Assembly (NCBI GenBank): GCA_020628755.1
Contig: JAHDEQ010000167.1
Coordinates: 1-9,774, forward strand
Length of the DNA stretch: 9,774 nt
Direction: 5' to 3'
From: Saprospiraceae bacterium
GTDB lineage: Bacteria; Bacteroidota; Bacteroidia; Chitinophagales; Saprospiraceae
Below the pieces are notes generated by a model that worked only from the letters and a program-made list of their open reading frames with translations, was not told where the DNA came from and searched no databases. Position 1 is the stretch's first letter. Every line of letters begins with the position of its first letter. Below are positions 1 through 7,565 of this stretch, piece by piece. The translations under genes and the position numbers were made by a program.

Positions 1-1
1 G

Positions 2-31
2 CCCCAAGCGACGAGAGTCGTTTGGGGTTTT
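2..31 (+). terminator. Intrinsic terminator of an upstream gene outside the window
   Basis: Bases 2-12 (CCCCAAGCGAC) pair with 17-27 (GTCGTTTGGGG) in an 11-bp stem with one G-U pair and a GAGA tetraloop. TTTTAAT follows directly. This is the classical shape of a Rho-independent terminator reading to the right, so a plus-strand gene probably ends just before the window. It also insulates the hipBA operon from read-through. Confidence 0.8.
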
Positions 32-62
32 AATATAATTCCATTTATGTTAAGTAAAATGT

Positions 63-74
63 TTTATGCATAAA
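63..74. promoter_or_regulatory. Short palindrome in the hipBA promoter region, possible second operator
   Basis: TTTATGCATAAA is a perfect 12-bp palindrome centred 47 bp upstream of the centre of the longer inverted repeat at 103-128. Both share the TTTTNTGCAT / ATGCA core. HipB-type repressors often bind several operator copies in their own promoter, so this may be a second half of an autoregulatory region. An imperfect -7-like box (TTACTTTG, 75-82) lies next to it. In such A+T-rich DNA a 12-bp palindrome could arise by chance. Confidence 0.3.
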
Positions 75-102
75 TTACTTTGCTTTTATTAATTAATAAG
101 TT

Positions 103-128
103 ATTTTGCATATCAAAATATGCAAAAT
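103..128. promoter_or_regulatory. Inverted repeat over the hipB start, probable HipB operator
   Basis: ATTTTGCATAT (103-113) and ATATGCAAAAT (118-128) are perfect 11-bp inverted arms separated by CAAA. The right arm runs into the chosen ATG of hipB (127). Known HipB proteins are dimeric XRE-family repressors that bind palindromes in their own promoter, alone or with HipA as co-repressor. A perfect palindrome at exactly this place fits an autoregulatory operator. That HipB binds it is inference. Confidence 0.55.
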
Positions 129-396
129 GCTATTTCAAAACACAAATATCAAAAATGTTAAGCTAGAATTAGGAAGTTTAGTAAAACTACTTCGTAAACA
201 AAATAAACTCTCTCAACAGGAATTAGCGGACTTGTTGGACATTTCTCGTATCACCATTCAAAATTTGGAACAAGGAAAGAACTTTACAATAGATACGCTC
301 CTCAAAATCTTACAACATTTTGACTTATTACCTCTCCTCCACAAAGAAATTCTTCAGTATAAAGAACAACAAAGCAATATCAAATCCTTGTACTAA
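127..396 (+). CDS. hipB: HipB-like XRE-family antitoxin and transcriptional repressor
   Basis: This 89-residue protein carries a helix-turn-helix of the XRE/Cro family at about residues 22-54 (KLSQQELADLLDIS followed by RITIQNLEQGK). It should act as the DNA-binding antitoxin that represses its operon and neutralises the HipA kinase. The frame can be extended to a TTG at 106, but I chose the ATG at 127: it is a standard start, keeps the whole HTH, and leaves the inverted repeat (103-128) outside most of the coding region. The stop codon overlaps the hipA start in TAATG (394-398), a sign of translational coupling and typical of hipBA order. The assignment rests on fold, size and neighbour; an XRE regulator without hipA next to it could not be named so precisely. 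Confidence 0.85.
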   Translation: MLFQNTNIKNVKLELGSLVKLLRKQNKLSQQELADLLDISRITIQNLEQGKNFTIDTLLKILQHFDLLPLLHKEILQYKEQQSNIKSLY

Positions 397-1664
397 TGGC
401 AAAGAATAATCTCGTTAATCTCCGCTGCTTTGGTGTAGAAGTTGGACGAATTGGATTTGATGAAAATAAGATGCAATCTTATTTTCAATATCATCCTGAA
501 TTTACAGAGAATAATCAATACAATCAACTATTCCCAGCAACAGGAATTATCAAAAGAGTAAAACAAACTCAAGTCTTTAACCAATATAACTCTTCTACTT
601 TTCGGGGACTTCCTCCTCCTATTGCTGATTCTTTGCCTGACGCTTTTGGAAATCTAATTTTCAAATTATGGTTAGAAAGTACAAATCGTACAAAGCAGCA
701 AATAACAATATTAGAACAACTCGCTTATGTCGCCAACCGAGGTATGGGAGCTTTAGAGTTCTTTCCCATTAAAGAAATCCCAAAACATTCCACCATAAAT
801 TTAGCGGAAATTTTAAAGGTACTCAACGAAGTATTAATTCAGAAAAGGACATCGAACAAAAGTCAATTCAATACTAAAGCCCTAATCAATATTTTTAAAT
901 TAGGGACTTCGGCAGGTGGAGCACGTCCCAAGATTTTGATTGCGGAGCATAAAGAAAATGGTCAAATTGCTCCTGGCGACATCACTGTTTCAAAAGATTA
1001 CAAACACTATATAGTAAAGCTACATTTAGAAAATGAGAAAATGTATAATCAATCTTTGGTAGAATATTGCTATTATAAAATTGCGACTCAGCTTGGCATT
1101 CGTATGATGCCTTCTCGTTTGATTGAAAATACGCATTTTGCCACCGAGCGATTTGACCGTCAAAACGGTCAGAAGCAACACATCTTAACAGCAACAGGAT
1201 TGACAGGTTGGGATTATAAATTGCCTACTAATTCCTCTTATGAAAACTTGTTTCAATTAGCTATCTTCTTAAAAATACCGCACGCTCAAATTGAAGAATT
1301 ATTCAGGCGTATGGTTTTTAATGTTGTTTTTTGTAATACGGATGACCATTTAAAAAATCATACTTTCATCTATGACGAACAGCTTGACCGTTGGTCATTG
1401 GCTCCCGCCTATGACCTGACTTTTGCCTACAATCCCTTGCTTGAATTCAAGACTATCAATCGAGCTTTATCCATCAATGGTAAAAGGTCTAACATTAACA
1501 AAAAGGATTTTTTGAAACTTGCCGATTTATTTACTATCAAAAATCCCAAAGGGGTTATCAGAGAAGTTGTAGAAGCAAGTTCTTTATGGCCTGAAATTGC
1601 AAAAACATTGGAAGTTGAACCAAAAATTATAGAAACTATTCAAACAAAGCTGAATACTTTGTAA
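396..1664 (+). CDS. hipA: HipA-family serine/threonine kinase toxin
   Basis: This 422-residue protein is close to the usual HipA length (about 440). The N-terminal part has the family landmark LPDAFGN (80-86). GTSAGGARPK (170-179) matches the Gly-rich segment that in E. coli HipA holds the autophosphorylated serine; S172 would be its counterpart. HFATERFDR (247-255), NTDDHLKN (314-321, with D316 as catalytic base) and LAPAYDL (335-341, with D340 as metal ligand) complete a PI3/4-kinase-like active site. All key residues are present, so the kinase appears intact. In E. coli HipA phosphorylates glutamyl-tRNA synthetase GltX, stopping translation and causing persistence; some relatives use other targets, so the substrate here is not known. 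The gene is coupled to hipB through a one-base overlap and is followed by a strong hairpin. Confidence 0.93.
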   Translation: MAKNNLVNLRCFGVEVGRIGFDENKMQSYFQYHPEFTENNQYNQLFPATGIIKRVKQTQVFNQYNSSTFRGLPPPIADSLPDAFGNLIFKLWLESTNRTKQQITILEQLAYVANRGMGALEFFPIKEIPKHSTINLAEILKVLNEVLIQKRTSNKSQFNTKALINIFKLGTSAGGARPKILIAEHKENGQIAPGDITVSKDYKHYIVKLHLENEKMYNQSLVEYCYYKIATQLGIRMMPSRLIENTHFATERFDRQNGQKQHILTATGLTGWDYKLPTNSSYENLFQLAIFLKIPHAQIEELFRRMVFNVVFCNTDDHLKNHTFIYDEQLDRWSLAPAYDLTFAYNPLLEFKTINRALSINGKRSNINKKDFLKLADLFTIKNPKGVIREVVEASSLWPEIAKTLEVEPKIIETIQTKLNTL

Positions 1665-1666
1665 AA

Positions 1667-1696
1667 TAGCGAGACCAGTAAAAGCTGGTCTCGCTA
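1667..1696. terminator. Bidirectional terminator between hipA and the convergent small gene
   Basis: TAGCGAGACCAG (1667-1678) and CTGGTCTCGCTA (1685-1696) form a perfect 12-bp stem with loop TAAAAG. Reading leftwards the stem is followed by TTTTA, a reasonable U-tract for the minus-strand gene. Reading rightwards only AATATT follows. It starts 3 bases after the hipA stop and ends 4 bases before the stop of the convergent gene, so it very likely serves both. Confidence 0.82.
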
Positions 1697-1700
1697 AATA

Positions 1701-1937
1701 TTAAATTGAAATACCCAAAGCCTCTAATTCTTCCGCATACCATTTTGCAATAGAATACTTAACCCAATATAGAGACTGTTCTTTTTCGTCTTTCTCAACT
1801 GTCACATGGGCAGTATATTCATTGATACGAAGTTCATTCGCTCGACTTCGAGCATCGGCTAGGTTTGCTTGGGACTCCTTACGTTTTAGCCAGTAACCTT
1901 TAATACGTTTACGTTTCATTATATTAAATTTTGACAT
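1701..1937 (-). CDS. Small charged protein of unknown function
   Basis: I do not recognise this 78-residue protein. It begins with a strongly basic stretch (MKRKRIKGYWLKRK, residues 7-20). An Ala/Arg/Glu-rich region (21-38) likely to be helical follows, then a segment that looks like beta strands (YTAHVTVEK and LYWVKYSIA), and an acidic end. There is no signal peptide or membrane segment. The basic head could bind nucleic acid, but that is speculation. Support for a real gene comes from the uninterrupted frame, the bidirectional terminator 4 bases past its stop, and the lack of any competing gene. A second in-frame ATG (1919 on this strand, residue 7) could be the true start. An interrupted repeat (TTCAAT ... 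ATTGAA, 1949-1969) lies just upstream and may be regulatory. Confidence 0.55.
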   Translation of the reverse strand: MSKFNIMKRKRIKGYWLKRKESQANLADARSRANELRINEYTAHVTVEKDEKEQSLYWVKYSIAKWYAEELEALGISI

Positions 1938-2029
1938 TAAATAATCACTTCAATATGTATTACATTGAAGAATGGAAAATAATGCCCAACAATAGAGTTG
2001 GAAAATTTAATAGGATAGATCCTCGCCTA

Positions 2030-2059
2030 AGTTGATAGCTCGCCCTGCGGCTATCAACT
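2030..2059. other. Strong isolated hairpin of unknown role
   Basis: AGTTGATAGC (2030-2039) pairs perfectly with GCTATCAACT (2050-2059). Inside, CGC (2041-2043) pairs with GCG (2047-2049), leaving a bulged T2040 and loop CCT, so 13 pairs in all. It has no U-tract on either side (TCAAGC to the right), so it is not a typical terminator. It sits 292 bases before the WGR-HEAT gene. It might belong to a small RNA or a 5' leader, or be a remnant of a mobile repeat; nothing in the window settles which. Confidence 0.45.
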
Positions 2060-2272
2060 CAAGCAATTCGTATTTAGAGATTGAAGAATTCATGACCAAA
2101 GGTTTTATTTAGAATACAATGTTAGTACATAAGTATTTCTAAAAAAGTTTCCATCAAGGATTAATCTTCATAGAAGATTAGATTTTATACGCAAAAAGTT
2201 TTCAAAAGCGTTAAAATCATCAAAAAAATAATGTTTTAAATCAAAATAGTTATAAAAAGTAAAATTTTTGCG

Positions 2273-2280
2273 TATATTTG
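2273..2280 (+). promoter_or_regulatory. Bacteroidota-type -7 promoter element for the WGR-SWIM-RT operon
   Basis: TATATTTG matches the TAnnTTTG -7 consensus of the primary sigma factor in Bacteroidota exactly, and lies 70 bases before the ATG of the WGR-HEAT gene. No clear TTTG-type -33 element is present at the usual distance (around 2250-2254 the sequence is A-rich), so the promoter may be weak or need another factor. It is the best promoter candidate for the whole downstream unit, since no comparable box is seen between the SWIM gene and the RNA array. Confidence 0.5.
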
Positions 2281-2350
2281 TTTTGTGATACAAATTTTAA
2301 ACTTTCTATTAAGTATCAAAAGCTAAATTTAACCAACGCAACAAAAAGTC

Positions 2351-5300
2351 ATGAAATTAATCAAACAAACCACACTCTATTTTCAAAAAGACTCTTCTGA
2401 CAAAGTCTATGAAGTGGATCTTTGTGAAGTTGGCATAAGTCAATATTTGGTTAATTTTAGATATGGGCGACGAGGTACAATTTTAAAAGAAGGAACAAAA
2501 ACTGATTTACCGATTGACCTCAAAGCAGCAGAAAAAATATACGATAAACTTGTCAATGCTAAAACCAAAAAAGGCTATACAACTTCCAGTACTCCAACAA
2601 CAATAATCCCAACGCTTACTATAAATGAAGAAGATGACATTGAAATTCCAACACCACAAAATACACCTTTAAATCCTGCTCGTATTGAAGGTATTTTAAA
2701 TGGACTTCGAATCGCTCTAAAAGAAGAAACTACAAGTCAAAACAAATCAAGTTCAAGTCCGCAAACAGAATCCAAATCCATTTGGAAAGTCTTAAAAGAA
2801 TTTGCCCAATCTGACTCTTCAAATACGCCTACTCCTGAAAAAGCAAAATCAAACCGCCCACTCAGTCGCCTACTCTGGCGAGTTGGCGAACTACGCTTGA
2901 AGGAAGCACTTCCTCTAGTCTTAGAAGTCAAAATTTCAAATGATCCTATTCAACAATATTCTTTGGCTTGGGCCTTGGGGCGAATCGGAGATTCGGCAGG
3001 TTTAGGTTTACTTCAAGAGTTATCAGTCTTAAAAAATAAGTCCAATACAGTAAGCCTCTTAGTACGTGAAGCCAAAATGGCTTTGCTTTCGGATACGGCC
3101 AAACGTGAGATGGTCATTGATATACTCACCAAATTACCCAAAGCATATTTACCACTTCTAAACCAAGAAGATGAGGGCCAAATAGTTACTACTATTGAAG
3201 AAGAATTACAAAAAGAGAAAACCATTTATTGGACAATCTCTCAATTGTATCTTATTGCACATGATTATCCAATAATTCGTCAAGCCCTGATAAAATGGAT
3301 CAAAAAAGCTCCCTTACAAGGCGGCGGTTATTTTCAAGCAATTCGACAATTGTACAAGACCGCAGAATTTAGAGATGATTCAGAATTGTATGGTATAATC
3401 GCTTATCGAATCGTAACAAGTCCGCCAGCTATCAAGAATCTTTGGGGCGGTATTTACGCAAATGGAAAATACACCTATAACAGAGATGAAATAAAGAAAC
3501 CAACTTCAAGCGTAGGTTTCACTCGTAAAACGAAAGAATACTTACACCGTCGTTTTTGGCGTACCTTAAAACGACGAGGAGAAATCGGGAATTTATCCTA
3601 CATCAAAATGGCCGTTGGCTTTTTATTGTCTTATAAAGATTCCGACGGAACTGCTGCACACGAAAAGACTTTTTGGTCTTATGAACAAATTGATGGACGT
3701 TGGCAACGTTTAAGAAAGGATGTCTCCTACCCTTCTTTCTCCGAGCAAACAGCTCTTTGTCATATCTTATTTAAAAATAGCCCTCGATACCAATTAGGTA
3801 GCGGACGAAAGCAATATATTAGTGTTTTGGCAAAATCCCATAATACCGATTTTTCTAACACTCGTGAGGAGGCTTATCCCGAATTGTGGAATAAAATGCC
3901 ACAAGGTTTGATGCACTTACTGGCAGAAAGTCAATGTCTTCTAGTACATGAATTTGCTTCCAAAGCTGCAAATGCCAATCACAAAATTATTAGTCGCCTT
4001 GCGGATGTAGATTTTATCTGCCTTTTATTAGAAAAACCCTATGAATGTACCACACGCTATGCCCTTGATTTGGCACGTGCCAAATACAAGCCACTTCAAC
4101 CCGATTTTGATTTGACGACGGCACTTCTACAATCAAGTTTATCGGATGCAAGGGAGCTAGGCAAAGAATGGGTTAGTACAAATACTACAACTTATTTTCA
4201 ATCAAACGATTTCATAGTCAATATTTTATTTACGCCTCATGCTGAAATTAGTGAATGGTTGGATAAAAATTTAGAAAAAACGGTTTTAAAAGATGCTCAA
4301 GCTGAAGCTATTTTGGCAAAAAGTATTGCCAAAATGCTGAACTACAAAGAAACACTTACCGAGCAAGAACAACAAGCTTTGATTCATGCAGGCGATTCTT
4401 TAAAACTACATTTTCAAACACAATTATATACGCTTGACTTAAAACTCATTCATCAATTATTAGAATATCCAATTGCTGAGGTACAGATTTTTGGAGCTAA
4501 AATTTTACTACACCATCAAACCCAAGTCAAAGATTTACCAGAAGAATTAATTCTAAAATTGATGGATGGAAAATCCGTTGGATTACGCGCTATCGGCGTA
4601 CAATTATTAGGCAAATTACCAAAAGAAGAACTGTTTTATAAAGAAGATTTATTAGTCAAATTAAGTCTTTCTCCTTATCCCGAAATTCGCAAAGAAATTC
4701 AACCAATCATAACTGACTTAGCAAAAGAAAAACCCCAATTTGCTGATAAAATAGTTGTTAGATTAGCACCAATTTTATTAAAAAAAGAACCTTTTGAAGG
4801 TAGAGATAAAGACCTCTTGACCTTGCTCATCCAAGATTTGTCTAAACACTTACAACATATTGATAAAAAGACAACGCTCAATTTATTATACTCCTCCCGT
4901 CAAACGGCCAATCAGTTGGGAAGTCATCTATTGCAAAACCATATTGATGCAAAAGATTTGACCATTTCACAAATCGTTTTATTAGCAAGCAACCAGATCG
5001 TAGCGGTTCGTCGTTGGGTTTGGAAGATATATCAAGACAACTTGCCTCGTATAAAATACGAAGCAGCCAACGCTGTTAGAATTATGGATGCCAAATGGGA
5101 AGATTCCAGAGATTTTGGATTCCAGTTTTTCGATACCAACTTTGGAGATAAAGAATGGACACCCGAAATTTTAATTAGTCTTTGCGATAGTGTCAATCCG
5201 ATGGTACAGCAATATGGTCGAAATAAAATCACCCAATTTTTCAGAAAAGAAGATGGCGAACAATACTTGCTCCAACTCAGCCAGCATCCTTCGGCTGACT

Positions 5301-5629
5301 TGCAAAGCTTTGCGACAAATTATCTCGATGACTTCGCAAAAGACAAATCCAAAAACATCAAGCAACTAAGCGAATTTTTCACTACGGTATTATCCAATAT
5401 CAACAAATCAAGAGTTGCAAAAAAACGCATCTTTGAATTTCTCAAAAAAGAAGGTTTAAAAGACAATGAAACCGCAGCTATCATTGCTAAAATCATAGCT
5501 CGCCAATCGGCTACGATGGCGATTGCAGACAAAGCAAAATGCATCGAAATTATGCGAGATTTACAAGAAAGACACAAGGATTTGGATTTACCAATAGTGA
5601 TAAAAACAACAGAAACATACAATAAATAG
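2351..5629 (+). CDS. WGR-domain HEAT/ARM-repeat protein, presumed retron effector or sensor subunit
   Basis: This 1,092-residue protein begins with a WGR-type domain (about 1-78). The signature reads FRYGRRG (36-42), with Tyr in place of the usual Trp. WGR domains in PARPs contact DNA ends; bacterial MolR-like proteins combine WGR with long helical repeats. A Ser/Thr/Pro-rich linker (about 78-168) follows. Then come HEAT/ARM-like helix pairs, clear at about 171-248 (LLWRVGELRLKEALPLVLEV, then LAWALGRIGDSAGLGLLQEL) and again around 700-860, with helical sequence in most of the remainder. I see no signal peptide, membrane segment or nuclease/NTPase motif. It is first in the operon, 23 bases ahead of the SWIM gene. 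From memory, retron type XIII pairs an ARM-repeat protein with a winged-helix SWIM protein and an RT. I infer a cytoplasmic scaffold that senses the msDNA or binds nucleic acid. Its biochemical activity is unknown. Confidence 0.8.
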   Translation: MKLIKQTTLYFQKDSSDKVYEVDLCEVGISQYLVNFRYGRRGTILKEGTKTDLPIDLKAAEKIYDKLVNAKTKKGYTTSSTPTTIIPTLTINEEDDIEIPTPQNTPLNPARIEGILNGLRIALKEETTSQNKSSSSPQTESKSIWKVLKEFAQSDSSNTPTPEKAKSNRPLSRLLWRVGELRLKEALPLVLEVKISNDPIQQYSLAWALGRIGDSAGLGLLQELSVLKNKSNTVSLLVREAKMALLSDTAKREMVIDILTKLPKAYLPLLNQEDEGQIVTTIEEELQKEKTIYWTISQLYLIAHDYPIIRQALIKWIKKAPLQGGGYFQAIRQLYKTAEFRDDSELYGIIAYRIVTSPPAIKNLWGGIYANGKYTYNRDEIKKPTSSVGFTRKTKEYLHRRFWRTLKRRGEIGNLSYIKMAVGFLLSYKDSDGTAAHEKTFWSYEQIDGRWQRLRKDVSYPSFSEQTALCHILFKNSPRYQLGSGRKQYISVLAKSHNTDFSNTREEAYPELWNKMPQGLMHLLAESQCLLVHEFASKAANANHKIISRLADVDFICLLLEKPYECTTRYALDLARAKYKPLQPDFDLTTALLQSSLSDARELGKEWVSTNTTTYFQSNDFIVNILFTPHAEISEWLDKNLEKTVLKDAQAEAILAKSIAKMLNYKETLTEQEQQALIHAGDSLKLHFQTQLYTLDLKLIHQLLEYPIAEVQIFGAKILLHHQTQVKDLPEELILKLMDGKSVGLRAIGVQLLGKLPKEELFYKEDLLVKLSLSPYPEIRKEIQPIITDLAKEKPQFADKIVVRLAPILLKKEPFEGRDKDLLTLLIQDLSKHLQHIDKKTTLNLLYSSRQTANQLGSHLLQNHIDAKDLTISQIVLLASNQIVAVRRWVWKIYQDNLPRIKYEAANAVRIMDAKWEDSRDFGFQFFDTNFGDKEWTPEILISLCDSVNPMVQQYGRNKITQFFRKEDGEQYLLQLSQHPSADLQSFATNYLDDFAKDKSKNIKQLSEFFTTVLSNINKSRVAKKRIFEFLKKEGLKDNETAAIIAKIIARQSATMAIADKAKCIEIMRDLQERHKDLDLPIVIKTTETYNK

Positions 5630-5652
5630 TAGAACATTAAAAATCAAAGAAA

Positions 5653-7278
5653 ATGATTTTCAACTACAAATATAGCGGCAGTTCAAGTGTACAAAATAGC
5701 ACAAGCTCTACGAGCATGTCTTTTGCGCCCGACACTTTACGTACACCCACTTTTTTTAGAGGAACTTTATCCAAAAACATTCCTTTTCGAGAAGCCATTT
5801 CTGCTTTGCACGATGTAGTTATATCTGATTTAAGATGGAAGCCCAAAGACCGAGAAGCCTATAAAGCTTGGGCGGCACAACAAGAACAACAGTACTTGCA
5901 AGAAATACTTGCCGAAAGCGTTGGCGTAAAAGCTAAGGTGGAAGAAATTAGAAGCAAACTTGATTTAGCCAACAGAGAATCGAACAAAATATTGGCTCCC
6001 TATCATAAAGCAAAGCGCAAATTTTTCGACTTTACCTATAAGAAATACCGAGACATTTGGTTTGTTTTAGACCCTGTGATTACCATTCATCCTGACGAAG
6101 TTTTCTTTGAATGTTTTAGTCAAGATGAATCTTCTTACGGGCGATTGGGTTGTGGCTATGAGGTTTTCAAAAACATTGAAGAAAAAGCCTATGGCACTAC
6201 CAACATTGATTACTCTGATGCCTTATACAAGGAGTTTCAAAAAATCAGAAATTACAAAGAAACTAATTTTGTAGTTGACCCAAGCGGTTTTGAAGTAAGT
6301 ACCGAAAAAGAGCAATCTTATAAAGAACTCAAAATTGATTTACCCGATAGTTGGGTCAGAGGATTTTTACAAGTAAGTTCTGCTATGACTTTGGACTCGG
6401 CGAGTTTCGATTTGCATCCAATGGATATTCACAACTTCTGTTTTATCCTAAAACGCCACAAGGAAAAAATGGGCCCTCGATCTATTCGTTTTCACCTCAA
6501 ACCAGGGCAACCAGTTAAAGCAATTTTCGAGCCTTGGAACAAGGAAGTCATCTGTGCTAGAAGCATCTATCATGGAACAGAAGAAAAAGAAATTAGAATT
6601 TGGGGTCGTCGTCGCTTGTTGATTTTAGAACGTTTGATTCCGATTACAAAACGATTCAAAGTTCACTTATTAGGAACAGGACTTCCCTCCTTTTTTGTAG
6701 CTGATTTAGGTGATATGAATTTCACTTTAGGACTATCAGGCTGGACTAAAAACGATTGGTCAAGAGCAGGCAATTTTGATTTGATGGCACCTAGAGCAGA
6801 AGTAGATTTATTTACAAAAAGTAAAATATTCGAAGCACTTCAGCAAACCTGGCAAGAGTCTGCCGACTCCTTGGCCAAACGCATGAATCTCGATATAGCA
6901 GTTATCAAAGGAGCTTTGGCGGCTTATACACAAGCAGGACGAGTCATGTATGATATGGACAAAGAAGTCTATCGTATTCGTGAATTGAGTCAAGACCCAC
7001 TACCTTTTGAACAATTGCGTTTTGCCAACGAACGAGAAGATACGGCCAATCAATTTATAATGCAAAACAAGGTAAAAGTCAATGTGAAAAACAATGACAA
7101 TTGTACCATTTTAAATGGTACAGTAGAAGATGGGGATAAAAAATTTTATACCCGATTGATGATTGATAAAGATGAACGTTTGATTGAAGCAGATTGTCAA
7201 TGTGCTTTTTACAAAAAAAATAAATTATACAAAGGGCCTTGTGAGCATATTTTGGCAACAAGGATGAAAAGTAAGTAA
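5653..7278 (+). CDS. SWIM zinc-finger protein with winged-helix-like region, presumed retron effector partner
   Basis: The 541-residue product ends in a SWIM-type zinc finger of pattern CxCx12CxH: C515, C517, C530 and H532, within ADCQCAF and GPCEHILA. SWIM fingers bind DNA or mediate protein contacts. Residues about 388-445 look like a winged helix (SADSLAKRMNLDIAVIKGAL as the helix-turn-helix, then a strand-rich wing ending RIREL). Residues 65-125 are charged and probably coiled-coil. The central part (about 130-350) is unrecognised. No catalytic motif is visible. The ATG at 5653 lies 23 bases after the preceding stop, so the two genes are very likely co-transcribed. The array of retron RNAs starts 38 bases after its stop. 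WGR and SWIM proteins also co-occur in MoxR/VWA-type clusters such as the E. coli yeh genes, but no MoxR or VWA gene is present here; the RT points to a retron. Confidence 0.82.
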   Translation: MIFNYKYSGSSSVQNSTSSTSMSFAPDTLRTPTFFRGTLSKNIPFREAISALHDVVISDLRWKPKDREAYKAWAAQQEQQYLQEILAESVGVKAKVEEIRSKLDLANRESNKILAPYHKAKRKFFDFTYKKYRDIWFVLDPVITIHPDEVFFECFSQDESSYGRLGCGYEVFKNIEEKAYGTTNIDYSDALYKEFQKIRNYKETNFVVDPSGFEVSTEKEQSYKELKIDLPDSWVRGFLQVSSAMTLDSASFDLHPMDIHNFCFILKRHKEKMGPRSIRFHLKPGQPVKAIFEPWNKEVICARSIYHGTEEKEIRIWGRRRLLILERLIPITKRFKVHLLGTGLPSFFVADLGDMNFTLGLSGWTKNDWSRAGNFDLMAPRAEVDLFTKSKIFEALQQTWQESADSLAKRMNLDIAVIKGALAAYTQAGRVMYDMDKEVYRIRELSQDPLPFEQLRFANEREDTANQFIMQNKVKVNVKNNDNCTILNGTVEDGDKKFYTRLMIDKDERLIEADCQCAFYKKNKLYKGPCEHILATRMKSK

Positions 7279-7292
7279 TTCCAAAAATAATC

Positions 7293-7314
7293 AAACTATC
7301 AAAAGAGATAGTTT
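7293..7314 (+). other. Hairpin between the SWIM gene and the first retron RNA
   Basis: AAACTATC (7293-7300) and GATAGTTT (7307-7314) form a perfect 8-bp stem with loop AAAAGA, 14 bases after the SWIM stop and 2 bases before the first a1 arm. There is no U-tract after it (ATAAAGAG), so it is not a standard terminator. It could mark a processing site that separates the mRNA from the RNA array, or protect the mRNA 3' end. Confidence 0.4.
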
Positions 7315-7316
7315 AT

Positions 7317-7556
7317 AAAGAGTGGTAAAACCAAAGAATTTGCTTTTAGTATTTGATACTATAGAATAGTGTTTCGCTATTCATGCCTACAATCTTTGCA
7401 TACTTCACTGACCGCCTCTTGATTGGGCGGTACTTTCTACTATACTATCATTACGGGTTGGCTTCCGTGAAGCCAATAATAGTATAGTAGAGTACCGCAG
7501 GGAGTTGAGTCATTCAGTGCTGAGCTTCTTCGAAAGAAACAGGTTTTACTCTCTTT
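7317..7556 (+). ncRNA. Retron msr-msd RNA, copy 1
   Basis: The a1 arm AAAGAGTGGTAAAACC (7317-7332) pairs with a2 GGTTTTACTCTCTTT (7542-7556), with a small internal mismatch. The msr-like part has hairpin AGTAT-TTG-ATACT (7348-7360) and hairpin GAATAGTG-TTT-CGCTATTC (7364-7382, one U-G pair). After the invariant core, a basal stem CACTGA/TCAGTG (7406-7411 with 7514-7519) encloses the msd-like hairpin (7427-7498). That hairpin has 20 bp interrupted by a 2-base TT bulge at 7435-7436, a CATTACGGG internal strand, and tip stem TTGGCTT/AAGCCAA with loop CCGTG. A retron RT would prime from a branching G just after a1; G7342 in TTTGC is a candidate only. Expected product: an RNA-linked single-stranded DNA hairpin. 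Confidence 0.85.
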
Positions 7557-7565
7557 AAAATATAT

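Larger units (their letters stand above)
1938..2350. other. 413-base gap with small inverted repeats and the retron operon promoter
   Basis: I see no convincing gene here. Inverted repeats are: TTCAAT/ATTGAA (1949-1954 and 1964-1969), CCAAC/GTTGG (1986-1990 and 1997-2001), AGGAT/ATCCT (2012-2016 and 2019-2023), a strong hairpin at 2030-2059, and TAATCTTC/GAAGATTA with loop ATA (2162-2169 and 2173-2180). The last is followed by GATTTTAT and might be a weak terminator. The right end contains the -7-like box at 2273-2280. The segment separates two divergently transcribed genes, so it must hold at least two promoters. Confidence 0.6.

Noticed and set aside
106..126. TTG at 106 as the start of hipB
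   Set aside because: It adds only seven residues outside the HTH, uses a rarer start codon and places the 11-bp inverted repeat inside the gene. The ATG at 127 is simpler.
1931..1959. Sigma70-like promoter on the plus strand (TTGACA, 17 bases, TATGTA)
   Set aside because: It overlaps the start of the minus-strand gene, the -10 fit is poor, and Bacteroidota primary sigma factors use a different consensus.
5320..5637. 105-residue open frame on the minus strand, and similar ones at 2737-2931, 3013-3225, 4699-4881, 5032-5232, 8174-8437 and 8224-8565
   Set aside because: All lie antisense within well-supported genes, have compositions typical of reverse-strand shadows (Ser, Leu, Cys and Phe rich), and show no family motifs.
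7412..7431. CCGCC/GGCGG hairpin at the base of the copy 1 msd
   Set aside because: It is not conserved in copies 2 or 3 and competes with the long hairpin whose pairing is conserved; treated as an alternative fold.
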